Assembly: GCA_937897325.1 (NCBI GenBank)
Contig: CALCOY010000015.1
Span: 1 to 64,000 of the forward strand
DNA: 64,000 nt
Source of the DNA: an uncultured Shimia sp.
GTDB lineage: Bacteria > Pseudomonadota > Alphaproteobacteria > Rhodobacterales > Rhodobacteraceae
Direction of reading: 5' to 3'
The notes below the pieces were generated by a model. The model did not search any database and had not been told where the DNA came from. It saw only the letters and a program-made list of their open reading frames with translations. Shown one piece after another: positions 16,238-23,714 of the stretch. Numbering within the stretch: position 1 is the first letter of the stretch; the number at the start of each line of letters is the position of its first letter. The position numbers and the translations under genes were made by a program.

Positions 16238-17292
16238 CCGCCCCAACCGATGTCCTGGTGCTGGATGATCCGGTGAGGGTACCCATCTTGTCGCTCAGAT
16301 CCGTTGGTGTCGAAGCAGCACGTGTTCAATCGCGCCTGTCCCGCGTGCGGGAACCAATCAACATTACTGCAGGCGGCGCACAAATCTTTCTGGGCCTGGA
16401 TGCACCCAGGAAAGCCGCACCCGATGTGCCATGGTTGCATCTGACAATTGATTCAGCACCTGCCGCAATTCAATTGCCTTGGGGTATGGCACGTCGTTTG
16501 ACTGGCCTGACGGTCGAAGGTGCTATTCCGGAAGATATCGGTTTGATCATGGAAGACGCGCTTGAAGCCGCCCTTGATCAAGCTGAAGCATTGACGGGTC
16601 TGACATTACGCTTCATCGCAATGCGCGAAACAGCAGATGATTTGCCAATCCAAACTACGCTGAACATCCAGGGCAAAGATGCAGGTGGTCGCTTTGTCCA
16701 GATGCGCCAAGCGGTAACCTTGTCCGCTGAAGCAGCACAGGCATTGCTTTCAGGTATCGAACCCCGCGAAATCAAGCGACAGGATCTTCCTGGGCTGGCC
16801 CTAAGGATTGCGTGGGAAATCGATGCAATCACGTTGTCCCTCGGTGATTTCCAGGCGCTGGAAGTGGGCGATGCAATTGCGATGTCTGCGCCTGGCGCCC
16901 ACCGGCGTCTCATTCTTGAAAACAAGCTGTCTGCGCATGGCGAGGCCGTCGCAAATGGCATTGCGCTGCTAGGGAGCTTCAGTCTGCAGGCGCTCAAAAA
17001 GGAGTTGGGTCAAATGTCCGAAGAAGCGTTGGGAGATAAGATCGAAAGGCCGGCGCTGAAAGATGCCGATCTGGACGAAGTAGAAGTGCGTCTGTCCTTC
17101 AGGACGGGCGAGGTTCAGTTGCCATTGCGCGAATTGCGCGGCCTCGCACCCGGGTCGATCATCGAAACAGGAGATCCGGCGACGATGGAGGTCGAGATTG
17201 TGGCCAATGGCCGGACAGTCGGGTCAGGCGAGCTGATCGAAGTTGGTGGCAAGCGTGCTGTCCAGATCCGTCGGCTTTTCACCGGACACTGA
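16234..17292 (+). CDS. sctQ: T3SS C-ring/sorting platform protein SctQ
   Basis: A 352-residue SctQ (YscQ/HrcQ). The C-terminal part contains two SPOA-type segments: one around residues 190-220 (IAWEIDAITLSLGDFQALEVGDAI) and one at about 275-350 (VEVRLSF to VQIRRLF). ATG 16234 overlaps the sctO stop (ATGA). An internal ATG at 17014 with a good ribosome site could give a separate SPOA2-only product, as in YscQ, SsaQ and Spa33. The gene is followed closely by sctR. Confidence 0.93.
   Translation: MTAPTDVLVLDDPVRVPILSLRSVGVEAARVQSRLSRVREPINITAGGAQIFLGLDAPRKAAPDVPWLHLTIDSAPAAIQLPWGMARRLTGLTVEGAIPEDIGLIMEDALEAALDQAEALTGLTLRFIAMRETADDLPIQTTLNIQGKDAGGRFVQMRQAVTLSAEAAQALLSGIEPREIKRQDLPGLALRIAWEIDAITLSLGDFQALEVGDAIAMSAPGAHRRLILENKLSAHGEAVANGIALLGSFSLQALKKELGQMSEEALGDKIERPALKDADLDEVEVRLSFRTGEVQLPLRELRGLAPGSIIETGDPATMEVEIVANGRTVGSGELIEVGGKRAVQIRRLFTGH
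17014..17292 (+). CDS. predicted internal translation product SctQ-C
   Basis: Within sctQ, AAAGGAG at 16998-17004 lies 9 bases before an in-frame ATG at 17014. Translation from there gives 92 residues: a short acidic/helical lead and the whole second SPOA segment. Known YscQ-C, made from an internal start, is of similar size and forms a 2:1 complex with full-length SctQ. Expression here is inferred from the ribosome site alone. Confidence 0.6.
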   Translation: MSEEALGDKIERPALKDADLDEVEVRLSFRTGEVQLPLRELRGLAPGSIIETGDPATMEVEIVANGRTVGSGELIEVGGKRAVQIRRLFTGH

Positions 17293-17298
17293 AAACAC

Positions 17299-17937
17299 AT
17301 GGAAAACAGCATCCCACTTCTGGTCTTTGCGACCACATTGATGCTGGTGCCCTTCGTTGTGGTCAGCATCACGGCCTTCGTGAAGATTTCGGTCGTTCTC
17401 TTTCTTGTGCGTTCCGCTCTGGGTGTGCAGCAAACACCCCCCAATCTTGTCCTTTATGGCGTGACAATCGTTCTGACCGCCTATGTCATGTCACCTGTTT
17501 TCGGTCAGTCATTTGAGGCGGTCACAGCCAGCGGTCTGACCCTGACCAACCCCTCGCAATGGCAGGGGCTTTTTCAGGCTGGCGCCGACCCGGTGCGTGA
17601 CTTTCTGATCAAATTCACAACAGAGGCCGAGCGGGTCTTTTTCCTTGAAGCCGCGCAAGAGATGCACGGAGATATCGACACCGACCTCGCTGAGGATGAT
17701 CTGTTCATCCTCGCGCCGGCCTTTGTGACCGCTGAACTGACCCGCGCTTTTGAGATTGGAGTCCTGCTTTATCTTCCGTTCATCGTCATCGATCTCGTGG
17801 TGACAAACATCCTGACCGCCATGGGCATGATGATGGTCTCGCCAATGGTGATTTCATTGCCCTTCAAGCTTTTGCTTTTCGTAGCAGTCGATGGATGGAC
17901 CCGACTGACACACGGCCTCGTGCTTAGTTACATCTGA
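17299..17937 (+). CDS. sctR: T3SS export-gate protein SctR
   Basis: A 212-residue inner-membrane protein with four hydrophobic segments and the family's FVKISVVLFLVRSALGVQQ stretch near residue 30. Five SctR copies form most of the helical export-gate cone. Length and hydropathy match YscR/FliP. There is no cleavable signal peptide. Its last base overlaps the sctS start. Confidence 0.97.
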   Translation: MENSIPLLVFATTLMLVPFVVVSITAFVKISVVLFLVRSALGVQQTPPNLVLYGVTIVLTAYVMSPVFGQSFEAVTASGLTLTNPSQWQGLFQAGADPVRDFLIKFTTEAERVFFLEAAQEMHGDIDTDLAEDDLFILAPAFVTAELTRAFEIGVLLYLPFIVIDLVVTNILTAMGMMMVSPMVISLPFKLLLFVAVDGWTRLTHGLVLSYI

Positions 17938-18191
17938 TGGACCTGTTTCAGCATATAGAAACGTCGCTGATCCTGATCCTTCAGCTTTCGATGCCGGTCG
18001 TCATTGTCGCCACAGTCGTTGGGCTGCTGGTTGGCCTCTTTCAGGCGCTCACACAGATACAGGACCAAACCCTGCCACATGCGGTGAAACTTGGCGCGGT
18101 CGTTGTGGTTATCATCCTTCTGGGCGCAGGCCTGTCACAGCGTTTGGTCGCCTTTACTGTCGATGTGTTTTCGCGCATCGTAGCGGGCTAG
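17937..18191 (+). CDS. sctS: T3SS export-gate protein SctS
   Basis: An 84-residue protein with two membrane hairpin helices and the conserved GLLVGLFQALTQIQDQTLP loop seen in SctS/FliQ. It assembles on the outside of the SctR5-SctT1 gate. It starts on the last base of the sctR stop codon (TGATG). Confidence 0.97.
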   Translation: MDLFQHIETSLILILQLSMPVVIVATVVGLLVGLFQALTQIQDQTLPHAVKLGAVVVVIILLGAGLSQRLVAFTVDVFSRIVAG

Positions 18192-18195
18192 CGAT

Positions 18196-19005
18196 ATGAC
18201 AGAGGCGTGGTTGCTAAGCCGTGGGCCAGAAGTCCTGTTCTTCGGTCTCCTGCTGTCGGCGGCCCGTCCCTTGGCATTCATATTTGTGTTGCCGCTTTTC
18301 ACACGCTTCGGCCTGCAACAAGGATTGATCCAAGGTGCGGTCATGGTTGCGTTCGCTGCCCCGGTATTTCCGGGTGTCACCGCTGACCTGCAAGTGCTTC
18401 CCCCCATCCCCATAGCAGAGCTTTCCGTTCTTCTCGCCAAAGAGCTCTTGATCGGATTGATCCTTGCGCTCATTCTTGGCCTTCCGCTTTGGGCTGTCGT
18501 TGCAGCAGGCGACATTGTTGACATGCAGCGCGGAGCGTCCATGGCCACGATCGTCGATCCCGGATCGGGCGAAGACAACACGGTCACTGGCACCCTGTTC
18601 TTTCTGATTACAGCGCTGATCCTTGTGACATCCGGCTGGTTTACGGAAGTGCTTCTGGAATCGCTTTATGGCACGTATCAGACTTGGCCTGTGCTTAGCC
18701 CCTTGCCCGCATTGACGCCGGAAGCGGCCGAAGGCGGACTGATCCTGCTCGACAATCTGCTGGAGACCGGAATTGTCTTGTCTATCCCTCTGCTTGCGCC
18801 CCTGCTGCTCGCTGAAATAGCGTTGGCTTTGGCAGGGCGGTACACTCAGCAAATCAACGTTATGTTTGTCGCCATGAGCCTGAAACAGGTTCTCTATGTA
18901 CTGATCATGCCGATCTATTTCGGATCGCTGATCTACTACGTCCAAGGCGAAATTCGTGATCTTGGTGGGACCGGCGGCATCATGGAGGGTTTCCTGAACC
19001 CATGA
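18196..19005 (+). CDS. sctT: T3SS export-gate protein SctT
   Basis: A 269-residue inner-membrane protein with about six hydrophobic segments, homologous to YscT/FliR. Recognisable stretches are RPLAFIFVLPLF near the N-terminus and VDMQRGASMATIVDPGSG in the middle. It closes the export-gate spiral next to SctU. Start ATG 18196 follows the sctS stop by four bases; the end overlaps sctU by four. Confidence 0.97.
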   Translation: MTEAWLLSRGPEVLFFGLLLSAARPLAFIFVLPLFTRFGLQQGLIQGAVMVAFAAPVFPGVTADLQVLPPIPIAELSVLLAKELLIGLILALILGLPLWAVVAAGDIVDMQRGASMATIVDPGSGEDNTVTGTLFFLITALILVTSGWFTEVLLESLYGTYQTWPVLSPLPALTPEAAEGGLILLDNLLETGIVLSIPLLAPLLLAEIALALAGRYTQQINVMFVAMSLKQVLYVLIMPIYFGSLIYYVQGEIRDLGGTGGIMEGFLNP

Positions 19006-20039
19006 GCGGTGACCAATCAGAAGAAAAAACCCTACCGGCATCGAAACGCAAGCTGCGCAAGCAGCGTGAAAAGGGTCAGGTCGTCACGTCCCGTGAAACG
19101 GTCATGTCGATCGTCGGGATCGTCGCGCTGATCTATCTTTATACGATGCGCTTCGACATTTCGGAGAAGCTGACCGCCCTGTGGATTCTGGAGCCCGAAT
19201 TCGAGGGGCAAAGCTTCATGCTTCAGTTTCAATCGAAAGTCTCCATCGTCTGGAGCCTCGGCTTGCAATTGGTTCTTCCACTGACCGGAATGGTCATTGG
19301 CGTTAGCATCCTGACCGGAATGTTCATCACGGGCGGGCCGGTATTTTCCCTCGACCCCATCGCGCCAACCTTTGACAAAATAAACCCAGCCAGTGGTTTC
19401 AAGAAAATTCTTGGACGCAGGGCCCTCATGAGTTTTCTCATGAACTTTCTGCGCCTGACGATACTCGCTATCGTATTCGGTCTGGTGCTTTATGGCGCAT
19501 GGGAAGCGCTGATCCTTGCGCCAGTCTGCGGGCTTGGATGTGCAATGGAGACCTTGGACAGCGTGATACTTCCGATGGTGATCGGTGCTGTTGCCGTCAT
19601 GGCGACCATGGCGCTTTTCGACTACATCGTTCAACGTGCCGAATTCATGCATGAACAGAAGATGACGCTCAGCGAGTTCAAGCGCGAGATGAAGGACCAG
19701 ATGGGCGATCCCCATCTTCGCGGGCAGCTCAAGAGGGAGCGCAAACAGATGCTGACCTCGCCGATTGGTCCATCGCAAGCCACACTTGTCGTGACGGCAG
19801 GGTCCGGCCTGGCCGTCGGGATCCGCTACAAGGAAAATGAAACGCCAGCGCCGATGATCGTCGCGCGGGTCAAAACGGGTCCGGCCATCCGGAACATGCT
19901 GCGCAAATCGGGTGCATTGGAACATGCCGATCCAGAACTCGCCAGGTCTATGACAGGTATAGCTGTCGGTGGTTTCATCACGGATGATGACTTGATCGCC
20001 CGGATCGCGCCTCTTCTGCAGCGCGCGGCAACCCTTTAG
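19002..20039 (+). CDS. sctU: T3SS switch protein SctU lacking the NPTH autocleavage motif
   Basis: A 345-residue SctU (YscU/FlhB). The N-terminal SEEKTLPASKRKLRKQREKGQV is typical, then four membrane helices, and a cytoplasmic domain with MKDQMGDPHLRGQLKRERK before the cleavage region. In the family the next strand-loop is VVxNPTHxAVAxxY, cut between Asn and Pro. Here the same strand context reads VVTAGSGLAVGIRY (about residues 263-276), so all four NPTH residues are replaced. The frame is intact on both sides, so this is not a frameshift. The protein should stay uncut, which alters or abolishes the usual substrate-specificity switch. Confidence 0.95.
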   Translation: MSGDQSEEKTLPASKRKLRKQREKGQVVTSRETVMSIVGIVALIYLYTMRFDISEKLTALWILEPEFEGQSFMLQFQSKVSIVWSLGLQLVLPLTGMVIGVSILTGMFITGGPVFSLDPIAPTFDKINPASGFKKILGRRALMSFLMNFLRLTILAIVFGLVLYGAWEALILAPVCGLGCAMETLDSVILPMVIGAVAVMATMALFDYIVQRAEFMHEQKMTLSEFKREMKDQMGDPHLRGQLKRERKQMLTSPIGPSQATLVVTAGSGLAVGIRYKENETPAPMIVARVKTGPAIRNMLRKSGALEHADPELARSMTGIAVGGFITDDDLIARIAPLLQRAATL

Positions 20040-20401
20040 CCGATCAGCTCTGAGACGCCCTTGTTGTCCTCGCGCCCTGTGGCCCGATCCCAATCGGGAC
20101 TCTGATAAATCAGATCCTCGCGTTGATAGTCGGATTGACCTGCATCCACCCGAACCGATGTATCAGAAAGCCAGTCATCGCTGGCGGCACCCAGGATATT
20201 GTCCGTCACACTTGAGAGGGACAAGCCCGAACCGATCAACATCTGCCGCGCGGCTTCCCCGGCCATGGCCGCATTCAATCCGTCGCGCACACCGTCCAGC
20301 GTATCATCTTCAAGGTCGGCGGCGCCCTGCCATTCGATATTCAGGGGCGTATCTTCCGAGACTGCCTCAATCCGAACGGACTTTTCGTGGTCGTCTTGCA
20401 T
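20036..20401 (-). CDS. acidic hypothetical protein beside sctU
   Basis: A 121-residue acidic soluble protein on the opposite strand, converging on sctU with a four-base stop overlap. I chose ATG 20401, with AAGAGG 6 bases upstream; a GTG at 20416 is the longer alternative. No signal peptide, membrane segment or known family. Divergent from the GDPH-motif gene and sharing its upstream region with the triple phased repeat. Small acidic proteins next to effector genes are often T3SS chaperones, but its sequence does not show the class I chaperone pattern clearly. Confidence 0.7.
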   Translation of the reverse strand: MQDDHEKSVRIEAVSEDTPLNIEWQGAADLEDDTLDGVRDGLNAAMAGEAARQMLIGSGLSLSSVTDNILGAASDDWLSDTSVRVDAGQSDYQREDLIYQSPDWDRATGREDNKGVSELIG

Positions 20402-20501
20402 ATCGTGCCTCTTCACTTCTCATCCCATCTTAGCAGGTGCGTACGAATGCTATGTAAAGGTTTTGTTAAGCTGGCAAATCCTTGCTTTGCCACGCAGGAC
20501 C

Positions 20502-20529
20502 TTCAGACAAATTTCAATTGGTCTTCACA
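20502..20529 (+). promoter_or_regulatory. triple 11-bp-phased repeat (box D) upstream of the GDPH-motif gene
   Basis: TTCAGA at 20502, TTCAAT at 20513 and TTCACA at 20524 are spaced exactly 11 and 11 bp on the strand of the gene starting at 20616, 87 bp downstream. A TTATTAAT stretch a few bases after the last hexamer could serve as a -10 element. This is the clearest example of the repeat in the region. The divergent gene at 20401 shares this intergenic space. Confidence 0.6.
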
Positions 20530-20615
20530 GTTCCTTATTAATCCGGTGTTAACAAAATAGATGCTGGCGTCGAACTTTTTATCTCTGACCTTTTGGTCGG
20601 ATTGGGAGCGAATTG

Positions 20616-21620
20616 ATGACAGACATCCAATACAACACGGCAGAAACGCTTCTTGCGAATGTCCGAGCGGACACCGACGCCCTGATGGGCGGACCATCTG
20701 CCGAATACGCAACTTCTGGCAGTTCGTCCGGCGGCAATGACGACATGATAGATCTTCTCGAAGATCTATCGAAATTGCTAAAAAAACTAATCGACAAGCT
20801 GGGTGACGACGACAGCGGTTCGTCCGGCGGCTCCGGCTGGAGTGGTGGATCATCCGACGACGACACCGTGATTGCAGGCACAGGCCGCATTTGGGGCGAC
20901 CCTCACTTTATCGGTCAGGACGGGGGCAAGTACGACGTTCAGGGCGAAGCCGGAAAATCCTACAATTTGCTGTCCGACAAGGACTTCCAGATGAACGGCC
21001 GCTTCGACCAGTACAAGAACACGGACGGTCTGACAGTCGTTGGTCAGGTTGGCATCGCTGCCGGATCTGATCAGATTGAAGTCAACAAAACTGGCGAAGT
21101 TCTCGTGAACGGCCAAGAACTGAAAGCGGGCGATAAAGTTCAGCTCGAAGATGGCGGCTATGTTGAATACCACGCCAATGGTGGCGGTGTGACCGTCGAA
21201 TCTGGCGAGTGGAAGACCGACATCGACTTCCAGAACAAGGGCAGCGGTCCAACAGCGCATCTGAACATCGACGTGTCGACAGACAATGCCGTTGCGGATG
21301 GCGTCAAACCGCACGGCCTCTTGGGTCAGACATTCGACGCTGACGACGACGCGCGCAACGGTGACAAGGGCAAAGGCACACAAGGTGGCGGCGCCATTGA
21401 GGATGCAAACGGCAACATCACCGACCGCGGCGATCGCGAAGCCATCGAACTTTACGAAGTTGACAATGTACACGATCGCAACTTCACCGAGTTCAATCAG
21501 TTCTTCGACGACTACGAAGCCAATCCAGGTGGATACAATGAGGAAGTGATGCAAATCATCTCGAACGCGCTGAGCATCATCAGTGACATCATGGATGATT
21601 TCAGCCTGTCGACGTCCTGA
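20616..21620 (+). CDS. GDPH-motif (DUF1521/NopE- or VWD-like) candidate autocleaving T3SS effector
   Basis: A 334-residue protein without signal peptide. Residues 1-90 are Ser/Gly/Asp-rich with one amphipathic helix (about 43-63). A domain then starts with GDPH at residues 94-97 and continues with GGKYDVQGEAGKSYNLL and, much later, HGLLGQTFD. GDPH followed by DG-YDFQG-type and GLLGQ motifs is seen in von Willebrand D domains and in the DUF1521 domain of rhizobial T3SS effector NopE, which cuts itself between Asp and Pro of GDPH when calcium binds. Expression next to a T3SS and a triple operator-like repeat support an effector role. Start ATG 20616 after GGGAGCG. Confidence 0.78.
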   Translation: MTDIQYNTAETLLANVRADTDALMGGPSAEYATSGSSSGGNDDMIDLLEDLSKLLKKLIDKLGDDDSGSSGGSGWSGGSSDDDTVIAGTGRIWGDPHFIGQDGGKYDVQGEAGKSYNLLSDKDFQMNGRFDQYKNTDGLTVVGQVGIAAGSDQIEVNKTGEVLVNGQELKAGDKVQLEDGGYVEYHANGGGVTVESGEWKTDIDFQNKGSGPTAHLNIDVSTDNAVADGVKPHGLLGQTFDADDDARNGDKGKGTQGGGAIEDANGNITDRGDREAIELYEVDNVHDRNFTEFNQFFDDYEANPGGYNEEVMQIISNALSIISDIMDDFSLSTS

Positions 21621-21780
21621 TACGTTGATCGATTGATTGTCCGGCCCGCCAGTATCTGGGCCGGACAGGTCATCCAAGTTGGGGTCGTCTGATCCAGCGC
21701 CCCGCCTTCCTCAAATCCCCGGCCGACGGGATACCAAAATCGACCTGTATCTCGCTAAGCTGACAAAAAGGATTTCACCG

Positions 21781-22071
21781 ATGATAGAACCACTCAACGA
21801 CATGAAAGCCGCGCTGAACGAAGCTTCGACGCCGCAACTAGAGCGAATGCTCGACATGGCCAATAAGGGCGTCGGCGGCGACGCGATTGCACGCCTGCGC
21901 GAGACGATCAAAGATATCCTCGACGGCCGCGCCGGAGCGGGCGAGGATTTCATGGACAGTCCCGAAGCGAAGGCGCTGCTGGGCGAGATGGCGGCGTTCG
22001 GCTACGGCATGATAATGCAACAGATGTCCGAAGCGATGAACGAGGCGCAAAAAGTCGCTCTAACGAGCTGA
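21781..22071 (+). CDS. small helical hypothetical T3SS-locus protein
   Basis: A 96-residue soluble helical protein, Met/Ala/Glu-rich, with no signal peptide. ATG 21781 has AAAAAGGA at good distance; an in-frame start at 21637 would add 48 residues of poor codon character and no ribosome site. No family recognised. It lies between the candidate effector and the needle chaperone genes, so it may be a chaperone, co-chaperone or early substrate. Confidence 0.65.
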   Translation: MIEPLNDMKAALNEASTPQLERMLDMANKGVGGDAIARLRETIKDILDGRAGAGEDFMDSPEAKALLGEMAAFGYGMIMQQMSEAMNEAQKVALTS

Positions 22072-22213
22072 CAGCACGAACGATGAATTCGGTTTGGCGG
22101 CTTGTTGCCGTCTTTCGTCTCGTACCCAGTGCGCGACATCTCTGAAACTCAGCTAGTCTTCTGATTTGAATAGGGAAAAATCTTGACCTGACCGTGATAA
22201 ATGTGTCGCCGAT

Positions 22214-22230
22214 TTCGCGAAACCTTCACG
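22214..22230 (+). promoter_or_regulatory. 11-bp-phased direct repeat (box E) upstream of the needle operon
   Basis: TTCGCG at 22214 and TTCACG at 22225 are 11 bp apart, 68 bp before the ATG at 22298. This copy is more degenerate than boxes B-D. A separate TTGACC (22183) with GATAAAT downstream could be a second promoter just before it. Confidence 0.35.
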
Positions 22231-22297
22231 TAAAGACCTGAGACTGCAATCAGTAGACCGCCCCAGACGGGCGCTGACCAAGAAAGGGAAAAGGCAA

Positions 22298-22537
22298 ATG
22301 TCCAGCAGACCGATAGAGATTGTGGAACTTGATCAGCGTTTGGCGAATGACCCGGATGGGACAGAGCTCAAACGTCTGACCGAGCGGCTTTTGGCAGGCA
22401 AAGGGAGAGTGGTCCAGGAAATGGATCGGGGTGTCAGCACTGACGAATACGCCCGGCTGTCATCTCTCTCTCAAGCCTATGACGCTGGCGTTGAGGCGCT
22501 GCCAAAGCTTTGGGCGTCGATTAACCAACCAACCTAA
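22298..22537 (+). CDS. YscE/SctE-type needle co-chaperone-like protein
   Basis: A 79-residue helical-hairpin protein with AAGGGAAAAGG upstream. The pattern of two amphipathic helices and the late SSLSQAYDAGVEALPKLW stretch is like the small YscE/EscE/SsaE family that, with an SctG protein, keeps needle subunits monomeric. It sits directly before the needle candidate. The function is inferred from size, pattern and position. Confidence 0.6.
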   Translation: MSSRPIEIVELDQRLANDPDGTELKRLTERLLAGKGRVVQEMDRGVSTDEYARLSSLSQAYDAGVEALPKLWASINQPT

Positions 22538-22558
22538 ACCAACTTACGGAGCAAAAAC

Positions 22559-22702
22559 ATGGACCCTCTTGGCCAAATGAAAGCTGCCTTCGCTGACGCA
22601 CAGGAAGCACAGGCGCAAATCACAAGTGAAACAATGAAGCACCAGACGATCATGAAGACGCTGGAAGCGATCAAAAACGCATTCCAGGCCATCAAAGCCT
22701 GA
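22559..22702 (+). CDS. sctF: miniature T3SS needle protein (SctF-like), 47 residues
   Basis: A 47-residue reading frame with GGAG 8 bases before the ATG. It starts MDPLGQMKAAFADAQ and continues as two short helices; the part TMKHQTIMKTLEAIKNAFQAIKA has the spacing of Lys, Ile and aromatic residues seen in the C-terminal polymerisation helix of SctF needles. There is no signal peptide. Classical needle subunits are about 80 residues, so this would be very short, nearer to the smaller rhizobial NopA and Hrp pilins. The preceding YscE-like gene and following hairpin fit a highly expressed needle subunit. It was too short for automated open-frame listing. Confidence 0.6.
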   Translation: MDPLGQMKAAFADAQEAQAQITSETMKHQTIMKTLEAIKNAFQAIKA

Positions 22703-22714
22703 TCTGCAAGAAAT

Positions 22715-22753
22715 CGGGGCGCATCACAAAGCTGTGCCCCGGTTTACCTTTTT
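22715..22753 (+). terminator. attenuator-like hairpin between needle and sctD genes
   Basis: CGGGGC at 22715-22720 pairs with GCCCCG at 22736-22741, extended by three more pairs (one G-U), giving a 9-bp stem and 9-base loop. GTTTACCTTTTTC follows, with five T in a row. It would partly stop transcripts after the needle gene, so needle mRNA exceeds mRNA of sctD and later genes. Confidence 0.55.
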
Positions 22754-22777
22754 CGGCGTCTAGAGTGGGGAAGTAAC

Positions 22778-23704
22778 ATGGGCAGTCATGCCGCAGTCAC
22801 ATACTTGCTGACGGTTCTGACAGGGCCCAATGCCGGTGCTCAGCAGCGATTGACCAAACGCAAGATGATCGTTGGATCCTCTGACTCCGCCGACATTTTC
22901 CTTGACGAATTCGACGGCGATGACATCGAAATCGCCGTCTCACGTGGAAAGCTGCGTGTTCTGACAAATACAAGCGGTGTTCATGACGAAACCGGCAAAA
23001 GCTGCATTGCAGGTCAACCCTTGTATTTGAACATGCCAGCCACGCTGAGCTTGACAAGTAGTATCCAGATCAACATCTGCGCAGCTTTTGCCACCCCCCC
23101 TAGCCGCACCCTTCCGCGACTGGCCGCGGCTATCGGTGCTGTGGCTTTGGTCGGCGGGGTTGGATACACGGCGCAGTACTGGTCGGATCTTGATCTGATA
23201 GGTAACGCGCAGGCCGGCGCAATGATCGAAGTTCAAATGCCGGATCAAGCATCCCCCGTTTTGCCAGATATTGCTATCCTCGAACCTCAAATGGCTGCAG
23301 TCTTACCAGTACGTCTGAGCATGGACGACGCCACAGCGATGCTTGAGGCGGGCATCGCCGAAGAACAACTGACCGGGCTTGAAATCAAGGCCGATGCGGG
23401 TGTGATCCGCGTGTCTGGCATTGTAAGCGCCGGGCAGATGCCCCAGTGGCGCGGCATTCGCAGCACATACGACACCGAATTTGCGCATATCGCTCCGCTG
23501 CTGATCGACATTACCGAACAGGATGACAAGCCACCACTCGCCGTCGCCTCGGTATGGTTGGGGGAGACGCCTGAGCTGACAACGCGGGACGGCGCAACGC
23601 TAATGCTCGGCGAAATCACCGAAAGCGGATGGCGCATCGAGACAATTGAAGCAAATTCAGTCCAGTTGGTGCGCGGTCAGCAGACCATCATCATCGACTT
23701 CTGA
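22778..23704 (+). CDS. sctD: T3SS inner-membrane ring protein SctD
   Basis: A 308-residue protein with an N-terminal FHA-like domain (residues about 8-100, including RKMIVGSSDSADIFL), one membrane helix (about 109-127), and a periplasmic part with BON/ring-building-like repeats (for example LEIKADAGVIRVSGIV). This is the YscD/MxiG architecture of the outer ring around SctJ, although about 100 residues shorter than YscD. It follows the needle gene and precedes sctX. Confidence 0.85.
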   Translation: MGSHAAVTYLLTVLTGPNAGAQQRLTKRKMIVGSSDSADIFLDEFDGDDIEIAVSRGKLRVLTNTSGVHDETGKSCIAGQPLYLNMPATLSLTSSIQINICAAFATPPSRTLPRLAAAIGAVALVGGVGYTAQYWSDLDLIGNAQAGAMIEVQMPDQASPVLPDIAILEPQMAAVLPVRLSMDDATAMLEAGIAEEQLTGLEIKADAGVIRVSGIVSAGQMPQWRGIRSTYDTEFAHIAPLLIDITEQDDKPPLAVASVWLGETPELTTRDGATLMLGEITESGWRIETIEANSVQLVRGQQTIIIDF

Positions 23705-23714
23705 GGCATAGCGA

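Noticed and set aside
12214-20039. Flagellar export apparatus
   Set aside because: SctJ is a lipoprotein, secretin pieces are present, and no hook, rod, ring or flagellin genes occur; this is an injectisome.
19032-20093. Long minus-strand open frame (353 codons) opposite sctU
   Set aside because: It is the shadow of sctU, with Arg/His/Asp-rich low-quality sequence and no ribosome site.
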